This document shows positions 45,910 to 58,060 of a stretch of DNA of 64,000 nucleotides, piece after piece. The notes under the pieces were generated by a model. That model had not been told where the DNA came from. It searched no databases and worked only from the letters and a program-made list of their open reading frames with translations. The first letter of the stretch is position 1; every line of letters begins with the position of its first letter. Source of the DNA: Paralvinella palmiformis (taxonomy: Eukaryota > Annelida > Polychaeta > Terebellida > Alvinellidae); assembly GCA_025642065.1 (NCBI GenBank), contig JAODUP010000152.1, positions 447,001-511,000 on the forward strand. Direction: 5' to 3'. The position numbers and the translations under genes were made by a program.

Positions 45910-46999
45910 ACATACAGACTCATTCTGAAATGTTCAATATGTTATCATATATGCAAGACTTGCTTTCCATGTGCCGAGAGACCTATATTATAAGCTTATG
46001 TTTATCAATGTTAATGTAATACCAAGGCCTATGCATGGTTGAATTGTGGTTTAGCTGCTGTAAATGGTTTATAATTCAACTGAATTGATAAGAACTTGCC
46101 ATTGTTATATAAGACATTAGATTTTTGTTGTCTTATTTATAATCAATATTATTCCAATATCTATGTGATACTCTGTAATGTGCAATCTTTTGTATCATTT
46201 GTCACTGATGTTTACTTGCCCATTTGTATGCTAATTTAATATATTTTCTTCACAAAGAATTGTAGGAGCTATATTTTTATTATGATATTGAATAGCTTTA
46301 AGTTAGTAGTTTTATGCGAATAGGGGAATCTCGCTTAAGCTTAAAGAGGTGGAGTCTTTCTCTGAAATAGAAAACGTTATGTTTTTGCATTTCTCCCATA
46401 AAGGCTGATCCATTTAAAGGGTGACCTTAATAGAGATATTCCACGTTTGTGTATGTGTGTGTGTGTGTGTGTGTGATTTTTAGCTATGCAATTTGCCTCC
46501 ATTGTAATAATAAGAAAGAGAATCAATTTTCTGTACATAGATCATATGTACTGTCCTGCTGCAATTGCAAAGAACCCGAAAATACAGTTGCAGGGACCAT
46601 GTATTGCATGTTGTGAAAAATTGATAATAGAAGTATTAGAGCACATTGTTGTCACTGTTACTGTTGTCGTGGTTACATCACTGGTAATAATTATCTGTGA
46701 TAGATTTCATTAGGAGTCTGCTGATGCCATTCACTTGTTAAAATACACTCTGGTATTTTGGTTACTGGTGGTATATAAGATTTAAAGACACTTCAACGTG
46801 AGATTACTTATGATATTAATGATAATAGGTGAATGCATAGCATATATATCTTTAAAATAGGTCATTTAATACAAACGATCAAAGATTTTGTTGCTGTGTT
46901 CATGTTTTCAAAGTGTGATGAGAAGGTATGAAGTTAATATGTCAGACATTTATAAAATGTCAAATAGTGAGAGACATTATGAGAATGAATTATTTGTAT

Positions 47000-47190
47000 A
47001 ATAATAATAATTACAAAACCTCTATAGCGCCAATATCCTCGCAGAGAATCAAGCTCAGTGGCACGCCTAGTACAGGCGTTGGCCAATCTCATAGTTCGGG
47101 TACGATGCAAAGTTCATCAACGATGATCAGATGGCAAGGAAACGTGGGAAGGATAACGAGTCTGAAAAGGTGAGTTTTCAAATGGTGACG
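47000..47190 (+). repeat. Dispersed repeat E, copy 2
   Basis: Starts in (ATA)n. It then reads TTACAAAACCTCTATAGCGC, CACGCCTAGTACAGGCGTTG and GCAAAGTTCATCAACGATGA, ending TGGTGACG. It is the least degraded of the three copies. The 81-codon open frame over it is an artefact of the repeat. Confidence 0.8.
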
Positions 47191-48189
47191 TAAAGGAACT
47201 GTACTATTTGACGACTCCCTGTTTGTGGGACAGAACTTAGTTTGTTTTGATTATTGTCTTCTTTCTCTCCGTTTCATTATACCAGATAGGCCAACGTAAA
47301 TTATTTCTTATCCGTGGCATTAGATATCGAATTGTTTGTTTTTTCTCATCCACGTGGATAACGCTATGTACTCATAATTCGGAAACATTGGTGGATCAGA
47401 GGACCAATTAAGCTATAGTTAATCCAAGATGGCACGATATCTTGAGGTATAGATTAGATGTGTGTGGCTTGCGGTGAGGAACGTTGGCTGATTGGATCTA
47501 CGTCTCTAATGTATACAAAGATAATCTTGTACCACGTTTGGCTCCTGTACCAAGTTTTGTAATATAATGTCCTCTAGATCTCCATATCAAGTTTGACTCT
47601 AAGTGTTACCTGTTTTTGTATGAAATTGCGCTTGATTATCTCCTATCCTAAAGGTGAAGGTCACTGGCTAATATATCCCAGATTTGACCACCTCAGATTT
47701 AGCGAGTAAAATATAAAGATTCGGGTATCTGTTCAGTTAGATTCGTTAGAGTATTATAAGCCATTATTACTGGGTTAGGGTTACTATGTTATGCCAGCAA
47801 TATTTATGGTACATCACCATTCTGACATTTTCTGACAAATCGTATTATTGACAGTCAGATTGAAGAGTTTAGAAGTCAGATAGGATGAGCTGTCTGGAAT
47901 AACAATGAGATTAGATAGTTGATTGATAATGCGATAGTTACTGATGTTATGGGAAGGGGGATGTTACAAAGTGATCCCAGTAATATATATTATGTGTGCA
48001 GATTATTGTGTATGAAGTCGAGGATCTATTATGTGCAATATGGAACATTGGTGTTTGGACAATCAGTGCAGTAGAAGATTTTTACATAGTAATTGCTACA
48101 TATGGTATGTAAATATCTTTTTTTGATATAAGTTTAATGTACTGTTCATCTGAGCCGTTTCAAGGTAAGTTTACCATATTGATATATGG

Positions 48190-48345
48190 AGATCCAATGG
48201 TACAGTGGAAAGAGCGCTGGGCCGCAAACCCCCGGGTTCTGGGTTTGAATATGGCGTGTTTGTGGGATTTGTTTTCTTAATGCCTCGGCCGTATGTCCTA
48301 GATAATGACCAGTGCCTCTCTTCAGGAATCACCATGGGCTGAACT
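48190..48345 (+). repeat. SINE family D copy
   Basis: The head CCAATGGTACAGTGGAAAGA is followed by GCGCTGGG, a B-box-like GGGTTTGAATA, then CTCGGCCGTATGTCCTAGAT and GACCAGTGCC. Confidence 0.6.
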
Positions 48346-50427
48346 AAATGGATGTGTTTTTTATTCTGACCATAAAAGGATCTGATGAATTAGGAATTTT
48401 AGGTTCTTCTCGGCACATAGTTCACTAGTGTGATAATAATTAGGTTAACTCGTGCTTGTCAAATATCTGATATTTGACAATATTATATCTATTTATGACC
48501 AGAAAATCATGTAGAATAGACCTTTCCTTGGCCAGAGTCTTCTGTTAAGTTCACGGTATGCATTGAACATTATGGTGACACCCCATGACGTTATTCTAAT
48601 GATAAATTCCATTTCACTCCCTGGTTAAATGTAAGCTGCTCGGTTTTCGTGATTGAAACCTTTTGTACGGAAAGGTTTTATTATTAATATTTATTAACCA
48701 AGAAAAAAAATTCGAGCCAAATTCCCATTCTTCTCTGTCTAGCTTTCGTTCTAAGGTGCACTTTATGGGGCTATACGGGCTCATGTCAGCTTTATCTCGC
48801 TGGCATCAAATGCACTTTGATCTAAGCAAATAAGTCATTACCACAACACGTATTCACCGAAAATATTATCAGATCGATGATGCTACCTGAACTGGGGGAC
48901 CTGCTCTCCTCTAGTCTACCACCCTACTGGCTGAACTTTGGTGCTCCGTGTTAGTTAACTGATGTGTTCCGTGTCGTTGGCTGTTCTGTTTACAGTAAGC
49001 ACATATCATTCACACTCCTTCCACAGACGACTACTGCTGCTGTCTGTAGCTTTACGACATCATTAGCTACCAAAAATGACCAACTTCATATGTGTCATAT
49101 ATCAGATTTGTGTAGGCCAAGTTGCTAGCATACAGACTAACTACATTTTGTAATGTCATTTACATATTCAGCCGACTAACCGCATATCACTCACTATTAC
49201 TCGTATGTTTACCTTCTAGGATAGCTCAGTTGATACGTGGCTAGTTTTAAACGATATTAATAAATTTTGGATTGTAGTTCAGAGAAAGATTCGTTGGTTT
49301 ACGTGGATTTGTGTTTTGTGAGCCTTAATTGTGTCCTTCCCTGATTACATCCTGTTGTCTTTTTCTGTGTTCTTGCTCGGTTCGATTTTTTCCCAATCTT
49401 TGCCATCAACTGTGTGTGAATTGTCGGTTTGTAAGATTTGAGTTTTGGGCAGATTTCCGTTTCTTAAAATGACACATTGTTACGAACATTTAGTTGTATA
49501 TAATCTACAATGACATTATATGATATTATGATCTACATTAAATGTTTGTTTTATGGGCACTTTTTATAATAATGACTGCAATGTTATACAACGTTTTGTT
49601 CTCAGGCAAGTTAGCTGTCGTGTTGACAGCATATCGTGTGTTTAAAGTATTTGTGCACAAGTTGGAACATGATGCGGAACATGGTGTTCATTTTATGGGG
49701 TATTAGTCATTCCTCAACAATGATTATTCCACTTTAGCTCATTAAAAATAATAAAAACGTTAGGTTACCGTTGTTGCTATCATATTTACTAATAGATTAC
49801 TCTTTGTCGTCACATTTAAATAGTAGACAAACAAAGACGGATTATGTCTGGATGGGACCGTTTTCAGGGAAACAGGCAAATATCTTCAGCACTCTAAGGT
49901 CTTCACTATAACCAATGGTGACGAGTCTGTTAATAACTCGGCCATTCTGATGAAGTGAAGACGCTGGCAGATAAATATGCAGTATTCACCATAAAGTTTT
50001 TTTTTCCGGATAGAATGATCGTAGAACTTGTGCTGTTGTATGAAAACAGAAATCAGAATATACCTCTCGTATGTGTATTCAGTGTGGGCTATATATCTAA
50101 AGTTGATATCATACAGGGACCCAAGTTCAGGGATGGGCCATATAGTATATGTATTGCTAATTGTTTGTTTATCTATGAGCTAGACTGATTTTTGTTTCCT
50201 GAACTCCAAACATTTCCTACCTGTAACAGTAATATAATATTTCTGACATCGATTAGGCCATTATAGTACCATGGATGTGGCAATTAACGTGGGAAAATGA
50301 AGGTTGCACTTGAAAGTATATGTATGTAAATGTTATTTAAATCATATTGTGTACAAAATGTAAATAAAATGTGTTCACTTCGTGGTCGTCTTTGTTGTTG
50401 GTCATTCTTATCACTACCGGCAGCTAT

Positions 50428-50500
50428 CGGGCATTCCGGTGTTGCAGTGGGTAGAGCAATTCGTTGCAAACCTGCAGGTTCTCGGCTCGGATACACCTCA
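50428..50500 (+). repeat. SINE head fragment (tRNA-like)
   Basis: ATTCCGGTGTTGCAGTGGGT then AGAGCAATTCGTTGCAAACC and GGTTCTCGGCTCGG, resembling A and B boxes with a short spacing. It appears truncated after the head. Confidence 0.5.
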
Positions 50501-50670
50501 TATGAGTGCTAATGAGAAACAACTCAACTGAACTTTGGCATATAATTAGTTTATTGTCAACATGTGATGTTATTGTTTTAAGGCAAGTTTTATCTATTTC
50601 TTTCACCTTTTTCAAAGCCAAATGCTAGACTGTTTAGATTACACCATAATATAATGCATCGTTTACAATC

Positions 50671-50855
50671 GCGCCTTCGTGGTCTAATTGGTGGCGCGTT
50701 GGATCACAGATCACTACCACCTGAGTTCGAATATCGGCGTTGGCATATTTGAAGGGTGTTTCATCTTTGACTTGGCTTCATTACCTTTGGATGTCGCTCG
50801 CCTCTTTTAGCCTACCATGTGCACAAAAGTGATCGTAAAACATTAATCATCATCG
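50671..50855 (+). repeat. SINE family B with target-site duplication
   Basis: The copy is flanked by ATCGTTTACAATCGC on the left and ATCGTTTATAATCGC on the right (one mismatch), a clear target-site duplication. The body matches 29750-29932. Confidence 0.85.
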
Positions 50856-51165
50856 TTTATAATCGCACCCTTTGGCCAAATTATTTGTTAATCATCCACA
50901 ATATTTACTGATGATTATCTCTAAGAGGTGTAAACACAGAGAGAGAGAGAGAGAGAGATTAACACAGTTTCTGAGTGGCCCTAGCTTCTCCATACAGACC
51001 AGTTTTTGTGCATTGTGAAAATGATATTTAAAATCGTCCGCACAACCAGTTGTTATACAATAAAAGAATGTCTTCTTGCAATGAGCTGGATTCATAAAAC
51101 TATCTCGCACTTCTATTATCATTTAAGGCAGGATATGAAAATAAACTAACTGAATTAAAAATGTT

Positions 51166-51790
51166 GACAGGCCGTCACTGTCATGTTCTAGTTGTCAGGA
51201 TCAAAGTTAATCTTGTAGAGACAGGTCGTCAATGTCACGTTCTAGTTGTCGGGATCAAAGTTAATCTTGTAGAGACAGGTCGTCAATGTCACGTTCTAGT
51301 TGTCAGGATCAAAGTTAATCTTGTAGAGACAGGTTGTCAATGTCACGTTCTAGTTGTCAGGATCAAAGTTAATCTTGTAGAGACAGGTCGTCAATGTCAC
51401 GTTCTAGTTGTCAGGATCAAAATTAATCTTGTAGAGACAGGTCGTTAATGTCACGTTCTAGTAGTCGGGGTCAAAGTTAATATTGTAGAGATAGGTCGTC
51501 AATGTCACGTTCTATTTGTCAGGATCAAAATTAATCTTGTAGATAGGTCGTCAATGTCACGTTCTAGTTGTCAGGTAAAGGTTAAATTTTTTGGTAAAAA
51601 TGGAAAAAGGTCGTCAATGTCACGTTCTATTTGTCAGGATCAAAATTAATCTTGTAGAGATAGGTCGTCAATGTCACGTTCTAGTTGTCAGGATCAAAGT
51701 TAATCTTATAGAGACAGGTCGTCAATGTCACGTTCTAATTGTCAGGATCAAAATTAATCTTGTAGAGACAGGTCGTCAATGTCACGTTCT
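51166..51790 (+). repeat. 54-bp minisatellite array, about 11-12 units
   Basis: The unit begins AGGTCGTCAATGTCACGTTC and continues TAGTTGTCAGGATCAAAGTT, then AATCTTGTAGAGAC. Because 54 is a multiple of three and the unit lacks a stop in this frame, it reads as an 18-residue repeat (GRQCHVLVVRIKVNLVET). The units at about 51535-51600 are shortened and altered and break the frame. There is no promoter, splice context or known domain, so I treat it as non-coding. Confidence 0.92.
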
Positions 51791-52679
51791 GGCGCCAATT
51801 TCAAAATTCAGCCATTTGGGAAATACAACCATTTCCACAAAAAAAACATCTCAAGATCACGAAAAAATAATAAAATTATAGTATTGCCTCCCCATACACC
51901 CCCCCCCAAGTGGTCGCCATGTGGGGTCGACACACCTCGGACATCCCACGCTCCGCCACCGTCCATTATGACTAGTAATATTACAAGAATCCAGTAAAAA
52001 CCCAACAGATTAATCTGTCATGTCATCTTCTGTGTATTGCTTCAGTTTGTATTTTTGACGCTTAACGTAGTTTTCATCACACAGAAAACTTACAAGTGAT
52101 ATGCAATGCTTAATTGCTACACGTAGTGATGATTCTAGAAACTAGATTTCTTTGACTACATAACCCATTTTTCAGATGCTGTGATAATAAAAACTTATGA
52201 CATCCAGATTTGGATAACTAGATGGAGCAGTGTATCAACATCAACACCTGCAGTTCTATTGTTTTTTTTACACGCTGCATTTTAAGAGCTTGTAACAATG
52301 GCGCATCGCGACAATATTTGTTCAAGCCTAATACGGATTTCAATGGCTTTGATTGTACCATTTCAATATTGTCGCACATAAGAGACTTATTTTGGTACAC
52401 ATATTGTACGATGTATAATAGGACCGGGAGAACAACTGTACTAACAATATGAGTGATGATAGATGGTTTAGCGACCGTCGTACATTAATAAACCAACTCC
52501 CTGTAATCCATAGAATGTTCGACTCCTAGCTTTAATACGCATTTCAGCATGGCTCTCGGAATCATTTGCCAGAATGAGGCAAAGGTGTACAGTAGATGCA
52601 CATTTTGGTTTGCCCTAACGTACAGAATATGTCTTCCGTGTAACCCGGAGCTGTATCATTAATTTGTTTGAGCTATGAA

Positions 52680-53341
52680 TTATTCACATTTAGATACTGA
52701 TGTATGGCATAGTTTGAAATAAATATCTGTATATATCTGTATCTATCTATGGTCGTTCTCATCCAGAGATTGGCCATGTATGTGCCAGAATCTGTCATGA
52801 AAGGGACTCTTGGTGTTGGCTGTGTTAAAGCTGAGGCCATGTTTGGTGATGTAATTATTAGCTTCATCTTTTAGCTTCCGGAGTCCGGTTAGCGTAAGGC
52901 TGCACAACAACAGGACATCAGCGGAACAACATAAGTTATACGATACATTGTTTATCCCAATGGAAAGGCGTTCCACTTTACCCTGATATGAAAGGTTTTA
53001 AAAGAATAGCGACTAGGGATCACCTTACCTAGTCGCTTTGTAAATGTGCGCCCAGTCACTTAGTTGCTCACCCCACTTGGCGTATACTATTAGCTGGTTG
53101 TACCAACGTACAAGTAATCTTTAATACTCGATGGAAACAAAGTCCAGAGCTTTGGAAAAAAAATCGTATGAGGAATTGCATCAAATGCTCCTTTTGCGTC
53201 TATAACACACACGTAAACTGGTGAACCATTAGTCATACGGTAGCCGATGACGTCATGTCTAGCACACCGCCATAGTGGACCTTCTGCTGACCACAAATCC
53301 AACCTGTAGATGGTGGAACTCATGCTCCCCACATTCCCCAA
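52680..53341 (-). pseudogene. Non-LTR retrotransposon reverse transcriptase fragment, decayed
   Basis: Minus-strand frames 53341-53090 and 52976-52743 together follow a non-LTR (jockey/CR1-like) reverse transcriptase. VYVCVIDAKGAFDAIPHT is the first catalytic block with its Asp. TLTGLRKLKDEANNYITKHG follows the catalytic box. The box itself, normally (F/Y)xDD, reads CSADV, and a frameshift and stop separate the two parts. It is therefore inactive. No endonuclease domain or intact 3' end is seen. Confidence 0.75.
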
Positions 53342-53802
53342 GGATGTGAACCTCCAACAGTTTAGATCATGTTGGTGAGATCACAATAAGTCAATAATGT
53401 TTTGGAACTGCAGTATCTAATCTAGGCTTTTTCAAAAATGGGACAGGAATTCAATTAAATTCAATTAATAAATTAGTTCATTTCAGCATTCATAATATAT
53501 ATTCAAATGAAAGCGAGGATGCTTGGAGCAATGCAATTCACCCCCCCCCAACACAACATTAAACACATTCATGACAAATTTTAAAATATAAAGATGTGGA
53601 ATAGTCAATAGACATAAATATATATTTTATTATGAAACAACACAAAATCCATATAAGTTTAATTATAAAACGATTAATTATTTTAGCAATAACATATTAT
53701 TGTGTATATTATATCATATATGTTGTATTTGAACAGTGAATAAAATCACAAACATATCTCGGCATCGGTATCGGCCATAAACAGAAATGAACCTATTCTT
53801 AA

Positions 53803-54024
53803 TTATGTGCTTAAAATATTAATTGTTTTAACATTGCGAAGTCCTTCGGTGAATGAGACTGGTATAGTACCAAATCGTATGCATGGCATTAATATGTCAT
53901 AAAGAACGGGTTTCCACATTAGTATCTTTAGCTCATTTAATATATTCAACAATCGCTTCATCAGTGTCGGCGACACACCGATACGGAGTGCGTTCAGATA
54001 ACGATGAACAATGGGTTCTGTCAA
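53803..54024 (-). other. Unrecognised protein-like open frame
   Basis: The minus-strand frame reads MTEPIVHRYLNALRIGVSPT and later LLNILNELKILMWKPVLYDI. The frame extends upstream of the Met in a coding-like manner, and an AG acceptor-like site (TACTTTGACAG) lies just before. I cannot assign a family. It sits between dead retroelement pieces and may belong to one. Confidence 0.25.
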
Positions 54025-54419
54025 AGTAAAGTACCCGTATATATCGCGCGCCCCTCGGTGTTGTATCGTGTTTGTTTTGGTATACTAATAGAGGTTGATT
54101 CATAACTTTCCTCCTTTTATAATATAGCTTTTTTGGATACAGGTTTTTCTATCATTTTATTTTGGTTCAAAAATTGTAAATGGGACTGATTTCTTACGGG
54201 GGGGGGAAGGAATCCGACTCTTATGAGAATAAAGTATCCAATTATAACCTATACAAATCATGCAATTATCCAAATAAACTTAATTTTTAATAAACTGCAG
54301 TTTCATCCGCAAGGATTGTTTCCTTTTAGCAGATTAGGTAAGACACCAACACAAATGCCAGCTCCCAATCAGGATGTGTTACATTAAAGAAACGCACGAA
54401 GAAATCAGAGGCAGAACCC

Positions 54420-54850
54420 TTGATCACATCCCCCATTACATTATGCGAGCTCGATGGAGTTAAATCCTCTATCGTCTGGATAACTAAACATCATTGCCTA
54501 GAACGAGTCCTCATCGGCTCCGACTCTGAGGGAGCACCATTGACCATCATCTCCTCTAACTTCCACATCATCTATCCCGAAATTATCACAGAAATCTACA
54601 TCCCGATCACAAGACTCGGCCAACGTGGAACTCAAGTAATCCTCCACTGGGTACCGAGTCACGTAAACCTTTAAAGCAATGACCGAACTGACAAATGAAC
54701 GAACGAAGCGACAAACCCAAAAGTCGTCGGACAGGTTCAACCATCTCATCGACAACTTCATGAATGACCAACTCCACTTCATCTACATCAACCATACGTC
54801 ATCTTCCAAAAACTGGTACCATTACAGAATTAATACACAAATTTAAATTT
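54420..54850 (+). pseudogene. Non-LTR retrotransposon RNase H domain fragment, decayed
   Basis: The plus-strand frame 54420-54674 contains ELDGVKSSIVWITKHH, then LIGSDSEGAPLTII and QVILHWVPSHVN. These are the E, SDS and HWVPSHV signatures of retrotransposon RNase H. Beyond 54674 the similarity continues after a stop (SNDRTDK-like, then PKVVGQVQPS in another frame). It lies in opposite orientation to the reverse transcriptase fragment at 52.7-53.3 kb, so they are separate insertions or were rearranged. Confidence 0.78.
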
Positions 54851-55102
54851 TGATGAATATCTAAATATTTTTTTTACAAATGGAATCCGACGCTAGTCAT
54901 ATTCATTTGTTGTATAATATTTAGTCCGAGGCAGATTTCACATCCGACACGTCCCCGGCATTAATTTCGACAATCATCCAATCAAATGGAGATGAGCCTT
55001 CAGCAACCATACAATAGATTGAGAAATAAAGGAGCCACATACCTGTAGTCATTAGAGTGTGGTACTGGATCTTTATAAAACTGTCTTTGAGGTTGGAATT
55101 AT

Positions 55103-55467
55103 GAGCTCCGGTGACCTAGCGGTTAAGCACCCGGCACTTGATGCCAACGGTCACAGGTTCGAACCCAGCAAGATGTCGAAACTTTTCCAGGGATTAATTT
55201 CTCGGCTCACAACATTGTGGGCGGTTGACCACGTTATATGGCGCTGCCGTCTCCAGTGAATTATTAAAGATAAAGGGGGACGTTAAAGACCCCCTGAAGA
55301 CGTAAAACATTCTAGCAGTGACCACCCTCAGGGTATTTCTGTTCCATGTTTCCGTACTGTTCCCCTGTGAGTGGTGGGGGAGGAGTTTCCTCAACCACTC
55401 CAGCATAGAGGCTGGGCCGCCAAATAAGCGACAGCCTGGGGATTCTCCCCGAACAACAAAACAAAAT
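55103..55467 (+). repeat. SINE family A, full-length
   Basis: The head GAGCTCCGGTGACCTAGCGG, B box CAGGTTCGAACCC, body and end GATTCTCCCCGAACAAC are as in 41365-41728, with scattered substitutions. Confidence 0.9.
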
Positions 55468-56041
55468 TAATCATTAGAACTTTAATTAGACACGAGAGAA
55501 ACTTGCTGCAGAAATATCTGTATTTTATATTATTACCTCTGAATACGGCTGAATAGCAAATTGTTGTGATTATTATCAGATATTGCGATATTGGACACGT
55601 TACTTTAGTGCTACTTTACTTTACTTTAGTGTATATAATGTAGAGCTTGAATAGACGTTAATTAATATTTTATAACTGAACAACGGAAACATTTATAAGC
55701 AGTTTAAACGATATAATTGATTTTAAAAAAGACTGTTTTTAAATCAGATTTAAATCAAATAATTTTTTTAATTGGATTTAAAAAAATAAATTCACGATTT
55801 TCAATAACTACATATTGATCATAAACAAATTTTCTCACAAATATTATCATCCTACTTTTCCTCAAAACACAATGACCTATATATATATATATATATATAT
55901 ATAACTGGACTGCTAGTTCCCTATCCCTCAGTATGCCGGCACTTGACGCCACAGCCGCCATGTTGATGTATGCCACTTGCTCTGAGCGGGTCCATTCAGT
56001 TGTGTGTGTTTGAGTTCGATAAGTGAATATAATCGCTGATA

Positions 56042-56125
56042 ATGGTTTACTGCTGCGCTTTTGGGTGCTCAAATCGACAATCTGAAAGCTTCCCACAGAG
56101 CTTCGGATATCGTTTCATAGATTAG
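56042..56125 (+). pseudogene. THAP-type zinc-finger start fragment
   Basis: The ATG at 56042 opens MVYCCAFGCSNRQSESFP and a frame that ends with TAG at 56123-56125. Met, the CCAxGCxNR run and the downstream hydrophobic FGYRF match the beginning of the THAP zinc-coordinating domain (C2CH) used by THAP proteins and P-element-like transposases. The rest of the domain (Trp, Cys-x2-His) is not found directly downstream, so this is either a truncated transposon piece or a first exon whose partner I could not find. Confidence 0.55.
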
Positions 56126-56262
56126 AATTTTCCGACTTTGAGAACTTAGACGTAAAAATATGTCGGTGCCGCGTTGACCCGGTGTTAATTGACGATGACT
56201 GTCGACACTGTTGTTTACGTCAAATATAAGTCAGTAACTTACGCTCAGGAACAGTTCACAGT

Positions 56263-56620
56263 GAGCTCCGGTGGCCTAGCGGTTAAGCACCCGGCCAACG
56301 GTCACAGGTTCGAACCCAGCAAGAGGTCGAAACTTTTCCAGGGATCAATTTCTCGGCTCACAACATCGTGGATGGCTGACCACGTTAAATGGCGCTGCCG
56401 TCTCCACTGAATTATTTAAAATAAAGGGGCACGCTAAAAAAAACCTGAGGACGTAAAACACTCTGGCAGGGACCACCTTCGGCGTATTTCGGCTCCATCT
56501 TTCCGTACTGCTCCCCTGTGAGTGGTGGGGGGAGGAGCTATCTCAACCACTCCAACATAGAGACTGTGCTGATTAAGCGACAGCCTGGGGATTCTCCCCT
56601 AACAACGAAACAAACAAACA
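56263..56620 (+). repeat. SINE family A, full-length with a head deletion
   Basis: Same element as 41365-41728 but lacking a dozen or so bases between the A and B boxes (ACCCGGCCAACGGTCACAGG). It ends in an A-rich tail (AACGAAACAAACAAACAC). Confidence 0.9.
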
Positions 56621-57261
56621 CAAACAAGAACAGTTGAAGTTATATGAATCTCCATCAATGGTTGATTTTATCTTGTCGAATAATTGTGGCTTTTTTTAAT
56701 GTTATAAAAATATTGTCAGTAGAGGGTCTATTATAAAAGTGATAACAATTATTATTACCATACTATGTTATATTTCATTAGAAATCGATTTACAAAGGTA
56801 TAATTTTGGTCTATGTATTAATATCATATGACCACAGTAGCCTACTTTACTACTTTTTGAGCATAGTGTGCTTGTGGGTTTTATCTGCCACAACAATTCG
56901 CATATCTGTCACCATGGAAAAGGTGGCTGATTGCCAGCAGCTGGGCGCCAGCATATGGCTGCTCAGTGGTGTCAAAATAACACTGGTCTTGTTAAAATGT
57001 GGGGTGGAAACCCTGGTTGTCACTTATCGGACACAGCCACCTGGTGTTGACTTCTGTTGTGTCTTTATTGTTGATGGTGTTGTTTATAGGGGTCTTTCAG
57101 GAGTAGTGGGTTGATGATGTCTGGTCGAAATGTTGATTTTCTTATAATCAAAGCTAGTAGGTGATGATCTTGAAGTTTGCCACGCCACAGTTTCGCCTCT
57201 CTCTCTCTAATCCTCAACGTATGGTCAACATTACGATGTAACCAAGTTCTTACGAAAAGCA

Positions 57262-57323
57262 CCGAGATCCGGGACGCGGCCCTGGGCTTGGCCGTCTGTC
57301 CGTCCGTTCGTCCCGGATCTCGG
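57262..57323. repeat. GC-rich inverted repeat (15-bp perfect arms, 32-nt loop)
   Basis: CCGAGATCCGGGACG (57262-57276) pairs perfectly with CGTCCCGGATCTCGG (57309-57323). The loop is also GC-rich (CGGCCCTGGGCTTGGCCG, then four TCCG-like repeats). It stands out from the AT-rich surroundings. Confidence 0.9.
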
Positions 57324-58060
57324 CCTTAGCTAATCTCTCATTTCAAAACTCATGTAGTCTCGAATATACTTTATTCTACTCACTCTACAAACTCTACTCA
57401 AAACTGTACAAAAAAAAACTATACACTCTCGAAACTCTTCACTCCCCAAAACCACTCCAACCCACACCACGAAAACATGAATACAGTACAAGCCCAACCA
57501 AACCCCGCGGCTACGACATCTACACCCGTGCGATCCCAACAACCGGCCAGCCACAAATCGCCAAGCGGCACCGAACGGGTGACCACCGACTTCTTTCGCA
57601 CATCAATCAATCGGAGAACTATTGTTTCACACCCATTTGACCCCACAATTGGTCGATCACAAACCGTTAAGCGGCACGAACGGGCGATCACTAATTATTC
57701 CTAACATCAAATCAAATCGTTAACCGGCCATCACTTTACACTTACACCAGACGTCACAAGTTAACAAGAAAAACGTCACGTGACGACTAAAAGAGAGGCA
57801 GGTCTAGAATGGCAAGAGACGTTGATATCTACAAAAGAGACATCGATGATAACTACGCTAAAGGTCACTCTAGGAAGGGAAAGGTAAAGGCTGAACTCAA
57901 GCATTGATTGTAAAAGTCAAAATCCAGATCCGCTAAATGAAAGGTCGACAAAGAGTCAAGCCTGCGACTGTCTAATCTAAAATCGCCTCCGACTATCTAA
58001 TCTATTGCAAGACATTTGCTAACACCAAATCCGGGAACTACTTCCCATCAAATTTCTTGT
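57324..58060. other. Compositionally distinct stretch, function unknown
   Basis: It is less AT-rich than the flanks and holds direct partial repeats (AAGCGGCACCGAACGGG near 57563 and AAGCGGCACGAACGGGC near 57669). Open frames occur on both strands, with no domain that I recognise. It could be part of one transposable element together with the hairpin at 57262. Confidence 0.35.

Larger units (their letters stand above)
45907..50670. other. Intergenic, mostly unique sequence
   Basis: Apart from repeat E (47000-47190) and SINE D copies (48190-48345 and 50428-50500), I find no exon, RNA gene or transposon signature in this stretch. A (TG)n run is at 46449-46474. Confidence 0.5.

Noticed and set aside
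51161..51881. Minisatellite frames as a real repeat-protein gene
   Set aside because: The frame is broken by shortened units, and there is no splice context, signal peptide or recognised fold. It is kept only as a finding.
56806..57114. Plus-strand open frame of 102 codons
   Set aside because: It is hydrophobic but without a convincing domain, lies between repeats and spans a change in composition.
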